A stretch of 64,000 nucleotides of DNA from an uncultured Clostridia bacterium (lineage in GTDB: Bacteria; Bacillota; Clostridia; Christensenellales; Aristaeellaceae). Position numbers and translations under genes: made by a program. The stretch covers positions 1 through 64,000 of the forward strand of contig CAMVEB010000007.1 of NCBI GenBank assembly GCA_947166385.1. Reading direction: 5' to 3'. Shown piece after piece: positions 56,960 to 64,000 of the stretch. The notes under the pieces were generated by a model. It was not told the DNA's origin. It saw only the letters and a program-made list of their open reading frames with translations, and ran no database searches. How positions within the stretch are numbered: the stretch's first letter is position 1; every line of letters begins with the position of its first letter.

Positions 56960-58516
56960 ATGAAGCGCTTTCTGTGCCTCCTGCTTTCACTGCTCCTGGT
57001 TTTTCCCGGAATGGCTGTCGCGCAGGAGGAGGGGCTGGATGTGGAAAATAACGCCCGTGTTTTTTATGAGATCTTTGTCGGATCCTTTTCCGATTCCAAC
57101 GGGGATGGAATCGGAGACCTCCGGGGCATCATCAACCGGATGGATTATCTCAATGACGGAAATCCAACTTCCGGCAAAAGCCTTGGGGTGGAAGGAATCT
57201 GGCTCACACCCGTATTTTCTTCCCCTTCCTACCATAAATATGATGTGACAGATTACTGCGCGGTGGATCCTGCCTTCGGTACCCTGGAGGATCTGCAGGA
57301 GCTGATCGCTCTGTGCCATGAGCGGGATGTCAAGCTGATCCTGGATCTTCCGCTGAATCACACTTCCATCGACCATCCCTGGTTCTGGAATTTCCGGAAT
57401 GCGCATCTTCTCCACAATCCGGAGAATATCTATTATGACCTCTATGTCTGGCAGACTTCGGAGGATCCCTTGCCCGCCGGCCGCCGCTTCACGAAGTTGC
57501 CCGGGCAGGATCTGCTCTATGAATCCAATTTTTCCGACAACATGCCCGAGCTGAATTTTGACAATCCCCTGGTGCGGCAGCGGGTGCTCGATGTCGCGCG
57601 CTTCTGGCTGGAACAGGGCGTGGACGGATTCCGCTTCGATGCCGCCAAGTATCCTTATTTCGGAGAACACGCGAAGAATGTGGAGTTCTGGAACTGGTAC
57701 ATGGCGGAGCTGAAGCAGATCAGTCCGCACCTGTATACCGTTGCCGAAGTATGGGACGGGGACGGAATCATCTACCGTTATCTCAGCGCCTTCAACTGTT
57801 TCCATTTCTCCACCGCCCAGGCGGACGGCCTGATCGCGGAAACTGCCAAATCCGGAGATGTGAACAAATATACGCTCGCCACCCAGCGCTATCTGGAATC
57901 CATCCATACCGGCAATCCGGAGGCCATGAACATCCCCTTTATCGCCAATCACGACACAGACCGGGCTTCCGGCTACCTGACGGTTGCCTCCGGATTGATG
58001 CAGATGGCTGCCAGCCTGTACCTGCTCACGCCCGGCTCCCCCTTCCTCTATTACGGGGAAGAAATCGGCCTGCGCGGATCCCGCGGAGGCGCCAACACCG
58101 ACGCCAACCGCCGCCTGGCCATGCTCTGGGGGGACGGGGATACCGTCCGTGATCCGGCCGGCAGCACCTATGACAAGCAGACGCCGTATTCCGTGAAGGA
58201 TCTGGATGCCATGCCGGGCAGCGTTCTGAACCATTACCGCCGTCTCCTGCAGATCCGCAGGGAGAACCCGGAAATCGCCCGGGGCACTTATACCGCGCTC
58301 TCCTTCCCGGATACGAAAGCCGGCGGTTTCCTGTGTGAATGGAACGGTTCCGTCGTCGGTGTTTTCCATAACACCACCGGCCGCACCGCCATCCTGGATC
58401 TGTCCCGGGTAACAGACCGGGTTTTCACCTCGCTGACCTTCCTTGGTGCGGGAGAAGCTTCCCTGGAAAACGGCATCCTGACCCTCGACGGTCAGACCAC
58501 GGCTGTTCTGAAGTGA
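56960..58516 (+). CDS. Secreted GH13 alpha-amylase-type glycosidase
   Basis: The 518-residue protein has a signal peptide (1-21, cleavage near AVA-QEE) and the GH13 regions: LDLPLNHTS (about 128-136), VDGFRFDAAK with nucleophile D227, TVAEVWDGDG with E263, and IANHDTDRASGYL with D332. The order and the NGDGIGDLRGI calcium-type loop fit extracellular amylases acting on starch or maltodextrins. Products could feed the alpha-glucoside importer at 45068-48200. It diverges from the membrane protein gene; AGAAAGGGGAAG precedes the ATG. Confidence 0.9.
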   Translation: MKRFLCLLLSLLLVFPGMAVAQEEGLDVENNARVFYEIFVGSFSDSNGDGIGDLRGIINRMDYLNDGNPTSGKSLGVEGIWLTPVFSSPSYHKYDVTDYCAVDPAFGTLEDLQELIALCHERDVKLILDLPLNHTSIDHPWFWNFRNAHLLHNPENIYYDLYVWQTSEDPLPAGRRFTKLPGQDLLYESNFSDNMPELNFDNPLVRQRVLDVARFWLEQGVDGFRFDAAKYPYFGEHAKNVEFWNWYMAELKQISPHLYTVAEVWDGDGIIYRYLSAFNCFHFSTAQADGLIAETAKSGDVNKYTLATQRYLESIHTGNPEAMNIPFIANHDTDRASGYLTVASGLMQMAASLYLLTPGSPFLYYGEEIGLRGSRGGANTDANRRLAMLWGDGDTVRDPAGSTYDKQTPYSVKDLDAMPGSVLNHYRRLLQIRRENPEIARGTYTALSFPDTKAGGFLCEWNGSVVGVFHNTTGRTAILDLSRVTDRVFTSLTFLGAGEASLENGILTLDGQTTAVLK

Positions 58517-58523
58517 TCTGATC

Positions 58524-58553
58524 AAAAAATGCCGGACACAGTCCGGCTTTTTT
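58524..58553. terminator. Bidirectional terminator
   Basis: GCCGGAC (58531-58537), loop ACA, GTCCGGC (58541-58547) followed by TTTTTT and preceded by AAAAAA, serving the amylase gene and the converging cvpA-like gene. Confidence 0.85.
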
Positions 58554-58565
58554 CATGCACACAGG

Positions 58566-59276
58566 TTACAGATGTCCGTTCATGATGGACAGAATCAGGT
58601 TTCCGCCGTTGAACAGCGGGGCCAGCGTACTGCCCGCCACCAGTTCATTCAGCCCCTCCACCGGGACCACCGTCATGATCAGCGGCAGCAGTGCGAAGGC
58701 TACGAAGCACAGCAGAATGCCGCGGAGCAGGCCAAAGGCTCCGCCCGCCAGCGAGTTCAGCTGTTTGAGCACCGGGAAGCGGAAGATTGCCTTCAGCAGG
58801 TTCAGGATCACATGATACAGGATCAGCAGCACCGCAAAGGCAATCACGAAGCAGATTACATTCATCAGTGCGGAAACGATCGTCTGTGACACATAGTGTC
58901 CGACATCCTGTGTCAGGCCGGTCATCCGGTAAACCTGGTTCTCCAGATTGTTTTTCAGCAGGGAATCCAGGGGTGGTGGCAGAGAAACCCGGCTGAGGAT
59001 CGTAGAGATGCTCTCCGGTGTCAGTTCTGACACGCCGAGGGTGGACAGGGTGGAATCCTTCAGGCGGGTTGCCGCGTCCGTATAGGTCATCAGGGTATTC
59101 CCCAGTGAGGTGTTGTTCCGGAGAAACTCCGCCAGTCGCGGACTCAGCAGGTAGCTGGCGCCCAGAGAAACCAGGCATCCGCCCATGGAAGCCACCGAGG
59201 AAATAAACCCGCGGTAAAGCCCGAACAGGACGCTGACCCCGATGATTCCCAGCGCCACCCAGTCGATCACATTCAT
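58566..59276 (-). CDS. CvpA-family membrane protein
   Basis: The 236-residue protein has the CvpA layout: an N-terminal helix with DWVALGIIGVSVLFGLYRGF at about 5-24, further helices (near 30-48, 130-165, 180-215) and a long extracytoplasmic loop (about 50-125). CvpA proteins are linked to envelope stress and colicin V production; their molecular role is unclear. It follows the L,D-transpeptidase gene by four bases on the same strand, so the two are one transcript. Confidence 0.8.
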   Translation of the reverse strand: MNVIDWVALGIIGVSVLFGLYRGFISSVASMGGCLVSLGASYLLSPRLAEFLRNNTSLGNTLMTYTDAATRLKDSTLSTLGVSELTPESISTILSRVSLPPPLDSLLKNNLENQVYRMTGLTQDVGHYVSQTIVSALMNVICFVIAFAVLLILYHVILNLLKAIFRFPVLKQLNSLAGGAFGLLRGILLCFVAFALLPLIMTVVPVEGLNELVAGSTLAPLFNGGNLILSIMNGHL

Positions 59277-59280
59277 CTTC

Positions 59281-61005
59281 TCACCTCCCCCTTCTCTTTT
59301 TCGGGCAATCGAGACGCGCTTCGGTCATGATTGGATCATGATCCCCGCCGGCCGCATACTGCGCGTTGGTTTCCAGCAGTTTCCCCTTTTTCATCACCGG
59401 CCCGCAGGCGGGGCAGGCTTTCAGCCGGCAATCCTCCGCGGACAGCTCCGCGTAGGTGATGGTACGCGGCGATCGGGTCCCCAGCAGGTTACAGTTGTCC
59501 GACCCATGATAGTAATCGTTCCGTTTCGCGCTGAACCAGAAAACCTCCCCGTCCGCCGGCACGGGAATCTGCCTTCCCTGCCAGTCCTCCCAGACCAGGA
59601 TCTTCGTGTTCACCCGGTAATTATCATACAGCCATCCCTGGTTCAGGCCTTCCGGATTCTGTTTCCGCTGCACCCGGATGCAGCCGTGGCTCGCCCGGGT
59701 TCCCAGTTTCGGTTCCGTCATGGAATAATCAATGATGCCGTTCTTTTCGATATAAGGAACTTCATGCAGCAGATCTCCGTCGTTGAACCGCAGTGCCCGG
59801 GGGCAGAACATATTGTCGGAATTAAAACCGCCGACCTTGCTCACCAGCAGGAATTCCCCCGAGCGGGTTTCATTGTATGGCTGTTTTGCGTTTGCCAGTC
59901 CGGTGGAAACCAGCAGCGTGGAATACAGGGAGCCCTCCCGGAATACATATAGCCGCTGGGTCAGCTTGTCCACCACCAGCCCCATGCTCTGGTTCGGAAC
60001 CACCGTCTTCAGGTACTTCGTTTCCACCCAGCCCTGCACCAGCGTGTTCCAGTTCAGGATCGGGGAGTCGTGGAACGAGGAGGAATAACACTCGATTCTG
60101 GTCCATTCTGCCCCGCGTTCCAGCACATGCACGCCCTGAGAAACCAGCGTCACCGTTCCCACGCCCTCGCTTTTCGCGTCAGGCTCCTTCCGGATCACCA
60201 TCTGGCGCACCTGCGCCTTGTCCTTTCCGTCATCCAGCACCGTCACAGTCGCTGTCAGCGCCTGCCATACCGCGTCCTCATCCGCCAGATCCATCGGCAC
60301 TGTCCAGCCGTTCAGCGCGTAATCCTCTCCGTGGCCCTGTCCGATCGGGGTAAATACCTCATCCGGCTCCCGGACCGCCAGGGAGAGTGTCACCGGCGGG
60401 GAAGAAGTTCCGTCCTTCCGCCGGAGAATCAGTTCCACCCCGCAGATCCCTGCCGGTACTTCCGCACAGAAGGAGACCGTGTTTTCTCCCCTCTCCACCA
60501 TGTACACCTTTTCCGTACGGTACCTGCCGTCCCCGGCCGTCAGCGTCACTTCCCCGCTCTCGGTAGCCCAGAAAGAAACATATGCCCTTTTTCCGACGGT
60601 CACTTCCTTCTCCTCCAGCACGGGAGACATCAGCAGGGGAATCATCCGTCCGATCCTGACCTGGGTCTCCGCTGTCCGCCCGTTCATCTCCAGCCGCAGG
60701 ATCCATTCCCCTTCCGGCGCGGCCACCCCTTCCCAGGTACCGTTCCAGTACAGCGAATTGTAGCCACTCACCGCCGGGCGGTCTTTCGCCGCCGCGGACA
60801 CAGCGTTCCCTTCCCTGTCGACCATTGTGATGCTGCAGACTCCGTCCTCCGGCACCATAAACCAGACAATCACGGCCTGTCCGGGCAGCACGATATCCCC
60901 GGCGACAGCAATCTGCATCGCCGGTTCCTCTGCCCGTGCCGTTCTTCCCGGCATCATTCCCGCCAGCAGCATGACAGCCGCCAGCAGGGCCGCAAGTCGC
61001 TTCAT
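59281..61005 (-). CDS. Exported L,D-transpeptidase (YkuD family)
   Basis: The 574-residue protein has a signal peptide (about 1-25, cleavage near ARA-EE), two Ig-like beta-sandwich segments (about 30-125 and 130-215), a linker region (about 220-335) that includes an SH3-like stretch (VTLVSQGVHVLERGAEWTRI core near 285), and the YkuD catalytic domain (about 345-500) with SHGCIRVQ containing the nucleophile cysteine. The C-terminal ~70 residues carry histidine/cysteine pairs (YYHGSDNCNLLG, CPACGPV) suggesting a small metal-binding domain. It would form 3-3 crosslinks in peptidoglycan or attach proteins. Confidence 0.88.
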   Translation of the reverse strand: MKRLAALLAAVMLLAGMMPGRTARAEEPAMQIAVAGDIVLPGQAVIVWFMVPEDGVCSITMVDREGNAVSAAAKDRPAVSGYNSLYWNGTWEGVAAPEGEWILRLEMNGRTAETQVRIGRMIPLLMSPVLEEKEVTVGKRAYVSFWATESGEVTLTAGDGRYRTEKVYMVERGENTVSFCAEVPAGICGVELILRRKDGTSSPPVTLSLAVREPDEVFTPIGQGHGEDYALNGWTVPMDLADEDAVWQALTATVTVLDDGKDKAQVRQMVIRKEPDAKSEGVGTVTLVSQGVHVLERGAEWTRIECYSSSFHDSPILNWNTLVQGWVETKYLKTVVPNQSMGLVVDKLTQRLYVFREGSLYSTLLVSTGLANAKQPYNETRSGEFLLVSKVGGFNSDNMFCPRALRFNDGDLLHEVPYIEKNGIIDYSMTEPKLGTRASHGCIRVQRKQNPEGLNQGWLYDNYRVNTKILVWEDWQGRQIPVPADGEVFWFSAKRNDYYHGSDNCNLLGTRSPRTITYAELSAEDCRLKACPACGPVMKKGKLLETNAQYAAGGDHDPIMTEARLDCPKKRRGR

Positions 61006-61035
61006 GTCTCAGTTCCTGCCTTTGTCAGTCCTGTA

Positions 61036-61863
61036 TCAGTACAATTCTTTCAGCATCCGGATTTCCTTCTCATAACCGTCCAGCTCGTTTGGCGTTTCCA
61101 GGTAGAAGGGCAGTTCCCGCAGCGCCTCATGGCGCATCACGCGAAGAATTCCCTCCGTCCCCAGCGTTCCCTCCCCGATTTTCTCATGCCGGTCCTTCCG
61201 GGCGCCTAGGGGGTTCTTGCTGTCATTGATGTGCACAGCTTTCAGCCTGCTGAGGCCGATCACCCGGTCAAATGCTGTCAGCACCCCGTCCGGATCCCGG
61301 GCAATATCATAGCCTGCATCGTTCACATGGCAGGTATCCAGGCAGATGCCCATTTTTTCCTTCAGCGTGACCCGATCCAGGATTTCCCGGAGTTCCTCAA
61401 AGCGCCCCCCTACCTCGCTGCCCTTGCCCGCCATGGTCTCCAGCAGCACCGTCGTTTGCATTTCCTGGGTCAGAATCCCGTTCAGCATACCGGCGATCAT
61501 TTCGATTCCTGCTTCCACGCCCTGCCCCACATGGGAGCCCGGATGGAAATTATACAGGTTTCCTGGCACATATTCCAGCCGCCGCAGGTCATCCGCCATC
61601 GTCCGGGCCGCAAAGTCCCGGATCGCCGGATCCGCGCTGCATCCGTTCAGCGTGTAGGGGGCATGGGCCAGGATGATCCCAATCCCGTTTTCCTCCGCAA
61701 AACGCCGGAACGCTGCCGCGTCCGCCTCATCCACTGGTTTCGCGCTTCCGCCGCGGGGGTTCCGCGTAAAGAACTGGAAGGTATTCCCGCCGATCGACAG
61801 GATTTCCTTTCCCATATGCAGGTATCCTTTCGATGCGGAAAGATGGCATCCGATCTTCAGCAT
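61036..61863 (-). CDS. nfo: Endonuclease IV (apurinic/apyrimidinic endonuclease)
   Basis: The 275-residue protein is a full-length Nfo with the metal-binding motifs in order: HLSASKG (about 7-13), FHPGSHVG (about 105-112), [15 protein letters not shown] (about 176-181), [22 protein letters not shown] (core near 211-232) and ETPN near the end. It cuts DNA at abasic sites. The start at 61863 is chosen because GAGGAGGAG precedes MLKIGCH; the frame extends further upstream inside the penicillin-binding protein gene but is a shadow there. Confidence 0.95.
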   Translation of the reverse strand: MLKIGCHLSASKGYLHMGKEILSIGGNTFQFFTRNPRGGSAKPVDEADAAAFRRFAEENGIGIILAHAPYTLNGCSADPAIRDFAARTMADDLRRLEYVPGNLYNFHPGSHVGQGVEAGIEMIAGMLNGILTQEMQTTVLLETMAGKGSEVGGRFEELREILDRVTLKEKMGICLDTCHVNDAGYDIARDPDGVLTAFDRVIGLSRLKAVHINDSKNPLGARKDRHEKIGEGTLGTEGILRVMRHEALRELPFYLETPNELDGYEKEIRMLKELY

Positions 61864-61880
61864 TCGTATTCTCCTCCTCT

Positions 61881-64000
61881 TCAGTTCCCGTATTCCAGCA
61901 TCTGCATGGTCAGATCCGTCATCGCGGAAATGATTTCCGCTGAATCCGCGCCGCTGTCCAGCAGGCTCTGCAGCCAGGATGCCGCATTGACGATCGCGCT
62001 GTACCCGTAGCTGCCGGGATCCATGGTCGCCAGCAGTTCCTGGGCCTGCCGGATCACCCGCCTGGCGTCTTCTGCCTGGGGTGACTGCTGACCCTGTGAC
62101 TGTTGATCCCGGGACTCCTGTTCCTGATCTCCTTCGGTATCCCAGTCCGGACCCCATTCCGGCTGAGCCGGGCTCCATCCGGCACTGTGTACGGTGCAGA
62201 CCCGGCCTCCGCTTTCATCGCTCAGGCCCAGGTATTCCGTCAGCACATCCCTGTATTCCGTCCGGAGCAGGTTGTACAGCACATGTCCTTCCGGAATGGT
62301 CACCACGCCGCGCTGAATCCGGTTCGGGCAGTATTCCGATGCCGGCATTCCGCTGTCCGCGCAGACCTCCTGCATCCGGTGCAGCTGACAGTATGTCGTG
62401 GGCTGAGTGCCTTCCGCCCAGTAATCCGTCACCGTTCCATACCCCTTGGCGTCATTGATGCACGCGTCTGTCGCAATCTGACCGCTCACCGCGCAGGTCG
62501 TGACCTGAACCAGCCCGTAGTCTGCCGGAGTTCCTTCCAGAATCTCGCGCTTTTCCAGACCTGCATGGATCTTGTTCATATAAGCCTGCCACAGCGGTGC
62601 CGCAGCGCCGCTGCCCGTCGATTTTGAGGACAGCGCCTTGTAATTGTCATGACCGATCCACAGAGCCGACGCGTAGTATCCGGTGATTCCGGAGAAGAAA
62701 ACCCCTTTCTGGTCCGAGTTGGTACCGGTCTTTCCGCCGACGACCTGGCCTTTGATCTTAGCCGAGGTCCCGGTACCGGAAGCAACCGCTGTTTTCAGCA
62801 TGTCCACGATCATCCAGCTTGTACTCTCGGAGAAAACGCGCCGTCTCTCCTGATGCTGGTGGCCGTCCCAGACCACGTCCCCGTGGGAATCTGAAATGCC
62901 CAGCACGGAGATCGGCGCCTGATAGACGCCGCTGTTGGCCAGCACACCGAATGCCACCGTCATCTGCATTGGTGTAATGCCGGAGGATCCGAGGCTCAGT
63001 CCAAATGGTGTGGCGTCAATATGTGCGTCATCAATGCCCATCCGGTGCAGGAAGTCCACGCTGCGCTCCACGCCCACGCGGTACAGCAGCGTCTGTGCCG
63101 CTGCCGTGTTATGCGATTTGGCCATCGCGGTACGCAGCGTTTCGGGACCGGTGTATCCCGCCCCGCCGTAGTTCTTCGGCCAGGTATCCGTTCCGCGGGC
63201 ATCCTTCCATCCGGTAATCGGCACCGGAATGTTATAAACAATGGAGGCCGGACTGGCGCCCAGCTCAAGTGCCGGGGCATAGACCGCGATCGGCTTGATA
63301 GAGGAACCGACAGGCATCTTCATATCCGTTGCCCGGTTCAGGGTCTTCCGGGCAGTCACCTCTGTCCGGGAGCCGACCACGGCCAGTACCTCGCCTGTCC
63401 GGTAATCAAGCACGGCACAGGCCGCCTGGGGCTGCGGAATCTCCGTAAATGTTCCGTCCGCGTTCTTGCTGCGGTAAACCTTGTCACTCGGATCCCGCAG
63501 GGAAGGATACTTGGTCCAGTTCTGCAGCGTATCCTCCACCGTCTGCTGGATGTTCGGATCGATCGCCAGCTGGATCTGGTATCCTCCGGTCCGCAGTTTG
63601 TTTTCCATGGCGCCGCGGTTGGCGGGCGTGTCCTGCAGCCCGTTGACCTTCAGCAGGATCTGCACGCATTCCTTCACCGCGTATTCAATATAGTGCGGAT
63701 AGGCATACATGCTGTTTCCGGCGGTCTGATCCTCCGCCGTGACGGAAGCCGTCGCCGGATCCTTCGCTGCCTCATATTCTTCCCGGGTGATATACTGGTT
63801 TTCATACATGCAGCGCAGCACATAGTCCGTACGCTGGTTGGTGGTGGCGGCATAATCCCGCTCGCCGTCCTGCCGGGTAAAAAAGTTCCTCCGCGGGTTA
63901 TAGTAATAAGGGTTATTGGTTACCCCGGCCAGCATCGCGCACTCGCGGATGGTCAGTTCCCCCAGTTCCTTGTTGAAATAACCCTTGGCTGCCACCCGCA
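61881..64000 (-). CDS. Class A penicillin-binding protein, 5' end beyond the window
   Basis: At least 706 codons are present. The visible N-terminal part holds the end of the glycosyltransferase (GT51) domain ([20 protein letters not shown]). The transpeptidase domain has the active-site serine in VGSSIKP, SHN in AKSHNTAAA, and KTG in [13 protein letters not shown] second ~100-residue part follows and the C-terminus has a Gln/Glu/Ser-rich linker and a short helical tail. The protein polymerises and crosslinks peptidoglycan outside the membrane. The true start and membrane anchor lie to the right of 64000. Endonuclease IV follows 18 bases after its stop. Confidence 0.9.
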   Translation of the reverse strand, partial: RVAAKGYFNKELGELTIRECAMLAGVTNNPYYYNPRRNFFTRQDGERDYAATTNQRTDYVLRCMYENQYITREEYEAAKDPATASVTAEDQTAGNSMYAYPHYIEYAVKECVQILLKVNGLQDTPANRGAMENKLRTGGYQIQLAIDPNIQQTVEDTLQNWTKYPSLRDPSDKVYRSKNADGTFTEIPQPQAACAVLDYRTGEVLAVVGSRTEVTARKTLNRATDMKMPVGSSIKPIAVYAPALELGASPASIVYNIPVPITGWKDARGTDTWPKNYGGAGYTGPETLRTAMAKSHNTAAAQTLLYRVGVERSVDFLHRMGIDDAHIDATPFGLSLGSSGITPMQMTVAFGVLANSGVYQAPISVLGISDSHGDVVWDGHQHQERRRVFSESTSWMIVDMLKTAVASGTGTSAKIKGQVVGGKTGTNSDQKGVFFSGITGYYASALWIGHDNYKALSSKSTGSGAAAPLWQAYMNKIHAGLEKREILEGTPADYGLVQVTTCAVSGQIATDACINDAKGYGTVTDYWAEGTQPTTYCQLHRMQEVCADSGMPASEYCPNRIQRGVVTIPEGHVLYNLLRTEYRDVLTEYLGLSDESGGRVCTVHSAGWSPAQPEWGPDWDTEGDQEQESRDQQSQGQQSPQAEDARRVIRQAQELLATMDPGSYGYSAIVNAASWLQSLLDSGADSAEIISAMTDLTMQMLEYGN

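Noticed and set aside
61864..62178. N-terminal extension of endonuclease IV
   Set aside because: The added ~105 residues are Gly/Arg/Ala-rich and lie inside the penicillin-binding protein gene; the strong ribosome binding site and the conserved MLKIGCH start fix the gene at 61863.

Overview
The window most resembles a chromosome segment from an anaerobic, saccharolytic Clostridia-type Bacillota, possibly a gut or rumen lineage. The evidence is a CD1871A-type CXXC protein, DUF5058 genes, paired WYL regulators, Bacillota-style sugar ABC importers and a BspA-like leucine-rich repeat protein. No rRNA operon or taxonomic marker is present, so this is inference. Most of the sequence is GC-rich; the first ~2.3 kb and the small secreted-protein genes near 31-35 kb are visibly more AT-rich.

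Region by region. 1-2330: a probable IS21-family end abuts a tRNA-Asn-like sequence with a damaged acceptor stem. It is followed by a zinc-ribbon/radical-SAM gene pair and a decayed DinD/BRO-type gene, so this looks like an acquired, eroded segment. 2328-7437: two overlapping WYL regulators, an alpha/beta hydrolase, a TIM-barrel sugar isomerase and a ketopantoate-reductase-like gene. 7494-10186: a metQ-metN-metI methionine importer whose MetQ is circularly permuted. 10441-13123: a Zn/Cd-type efflux operon (HMA protein, P-type ATPase, ArsR regulator) with a clear promoter and a 12-2-12 operator. 13174-17449: a LURP-one-like protein, a membrane ferredoxin-thioredoxin fusion with its CXXC partner, a DNA glycosylase and a DMT transporter.

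17461-41334 holds the most striking content: two divergent copies of an unusual gene module. Each has a large binding protein (long N-terminal region plus an SBP domain), two MalF/MalG-type permeases, a HlyD-type adaptor and a MacB/FtsX-like protein, and neither has an ATPase gene. Copy A (minus, 26384 to 17461) also has a LRR protein and a second adaptor. Copy B (plus, 31179 to 41334) also has three related small secreted proteins and a secreted caspase-like protease. Between the copies lie a GH43 glycosidase, two DUF5058-type membrane proteins and an M20 peptidase.

41246-58516 is a carbohydrate-use region. One importer sits with a GH13 alpha-glucosidase. A galactan locus has a GH53 endogalactanase, a binding protein with a C-terminal CBM-like domain, two permeases and the only sugar-type ATPase in the window, which could also serve the other permeases. 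A secreted GH13 amylase follows. 58566-64000: CvpA, an L,D-transpeptidase, endonuclease IV and a class A penicillin-binding protein cut by the window edge.

The classical binding proteins (MetQ and both sugar SBPs) carry Sec signals without a canonical lipobox.
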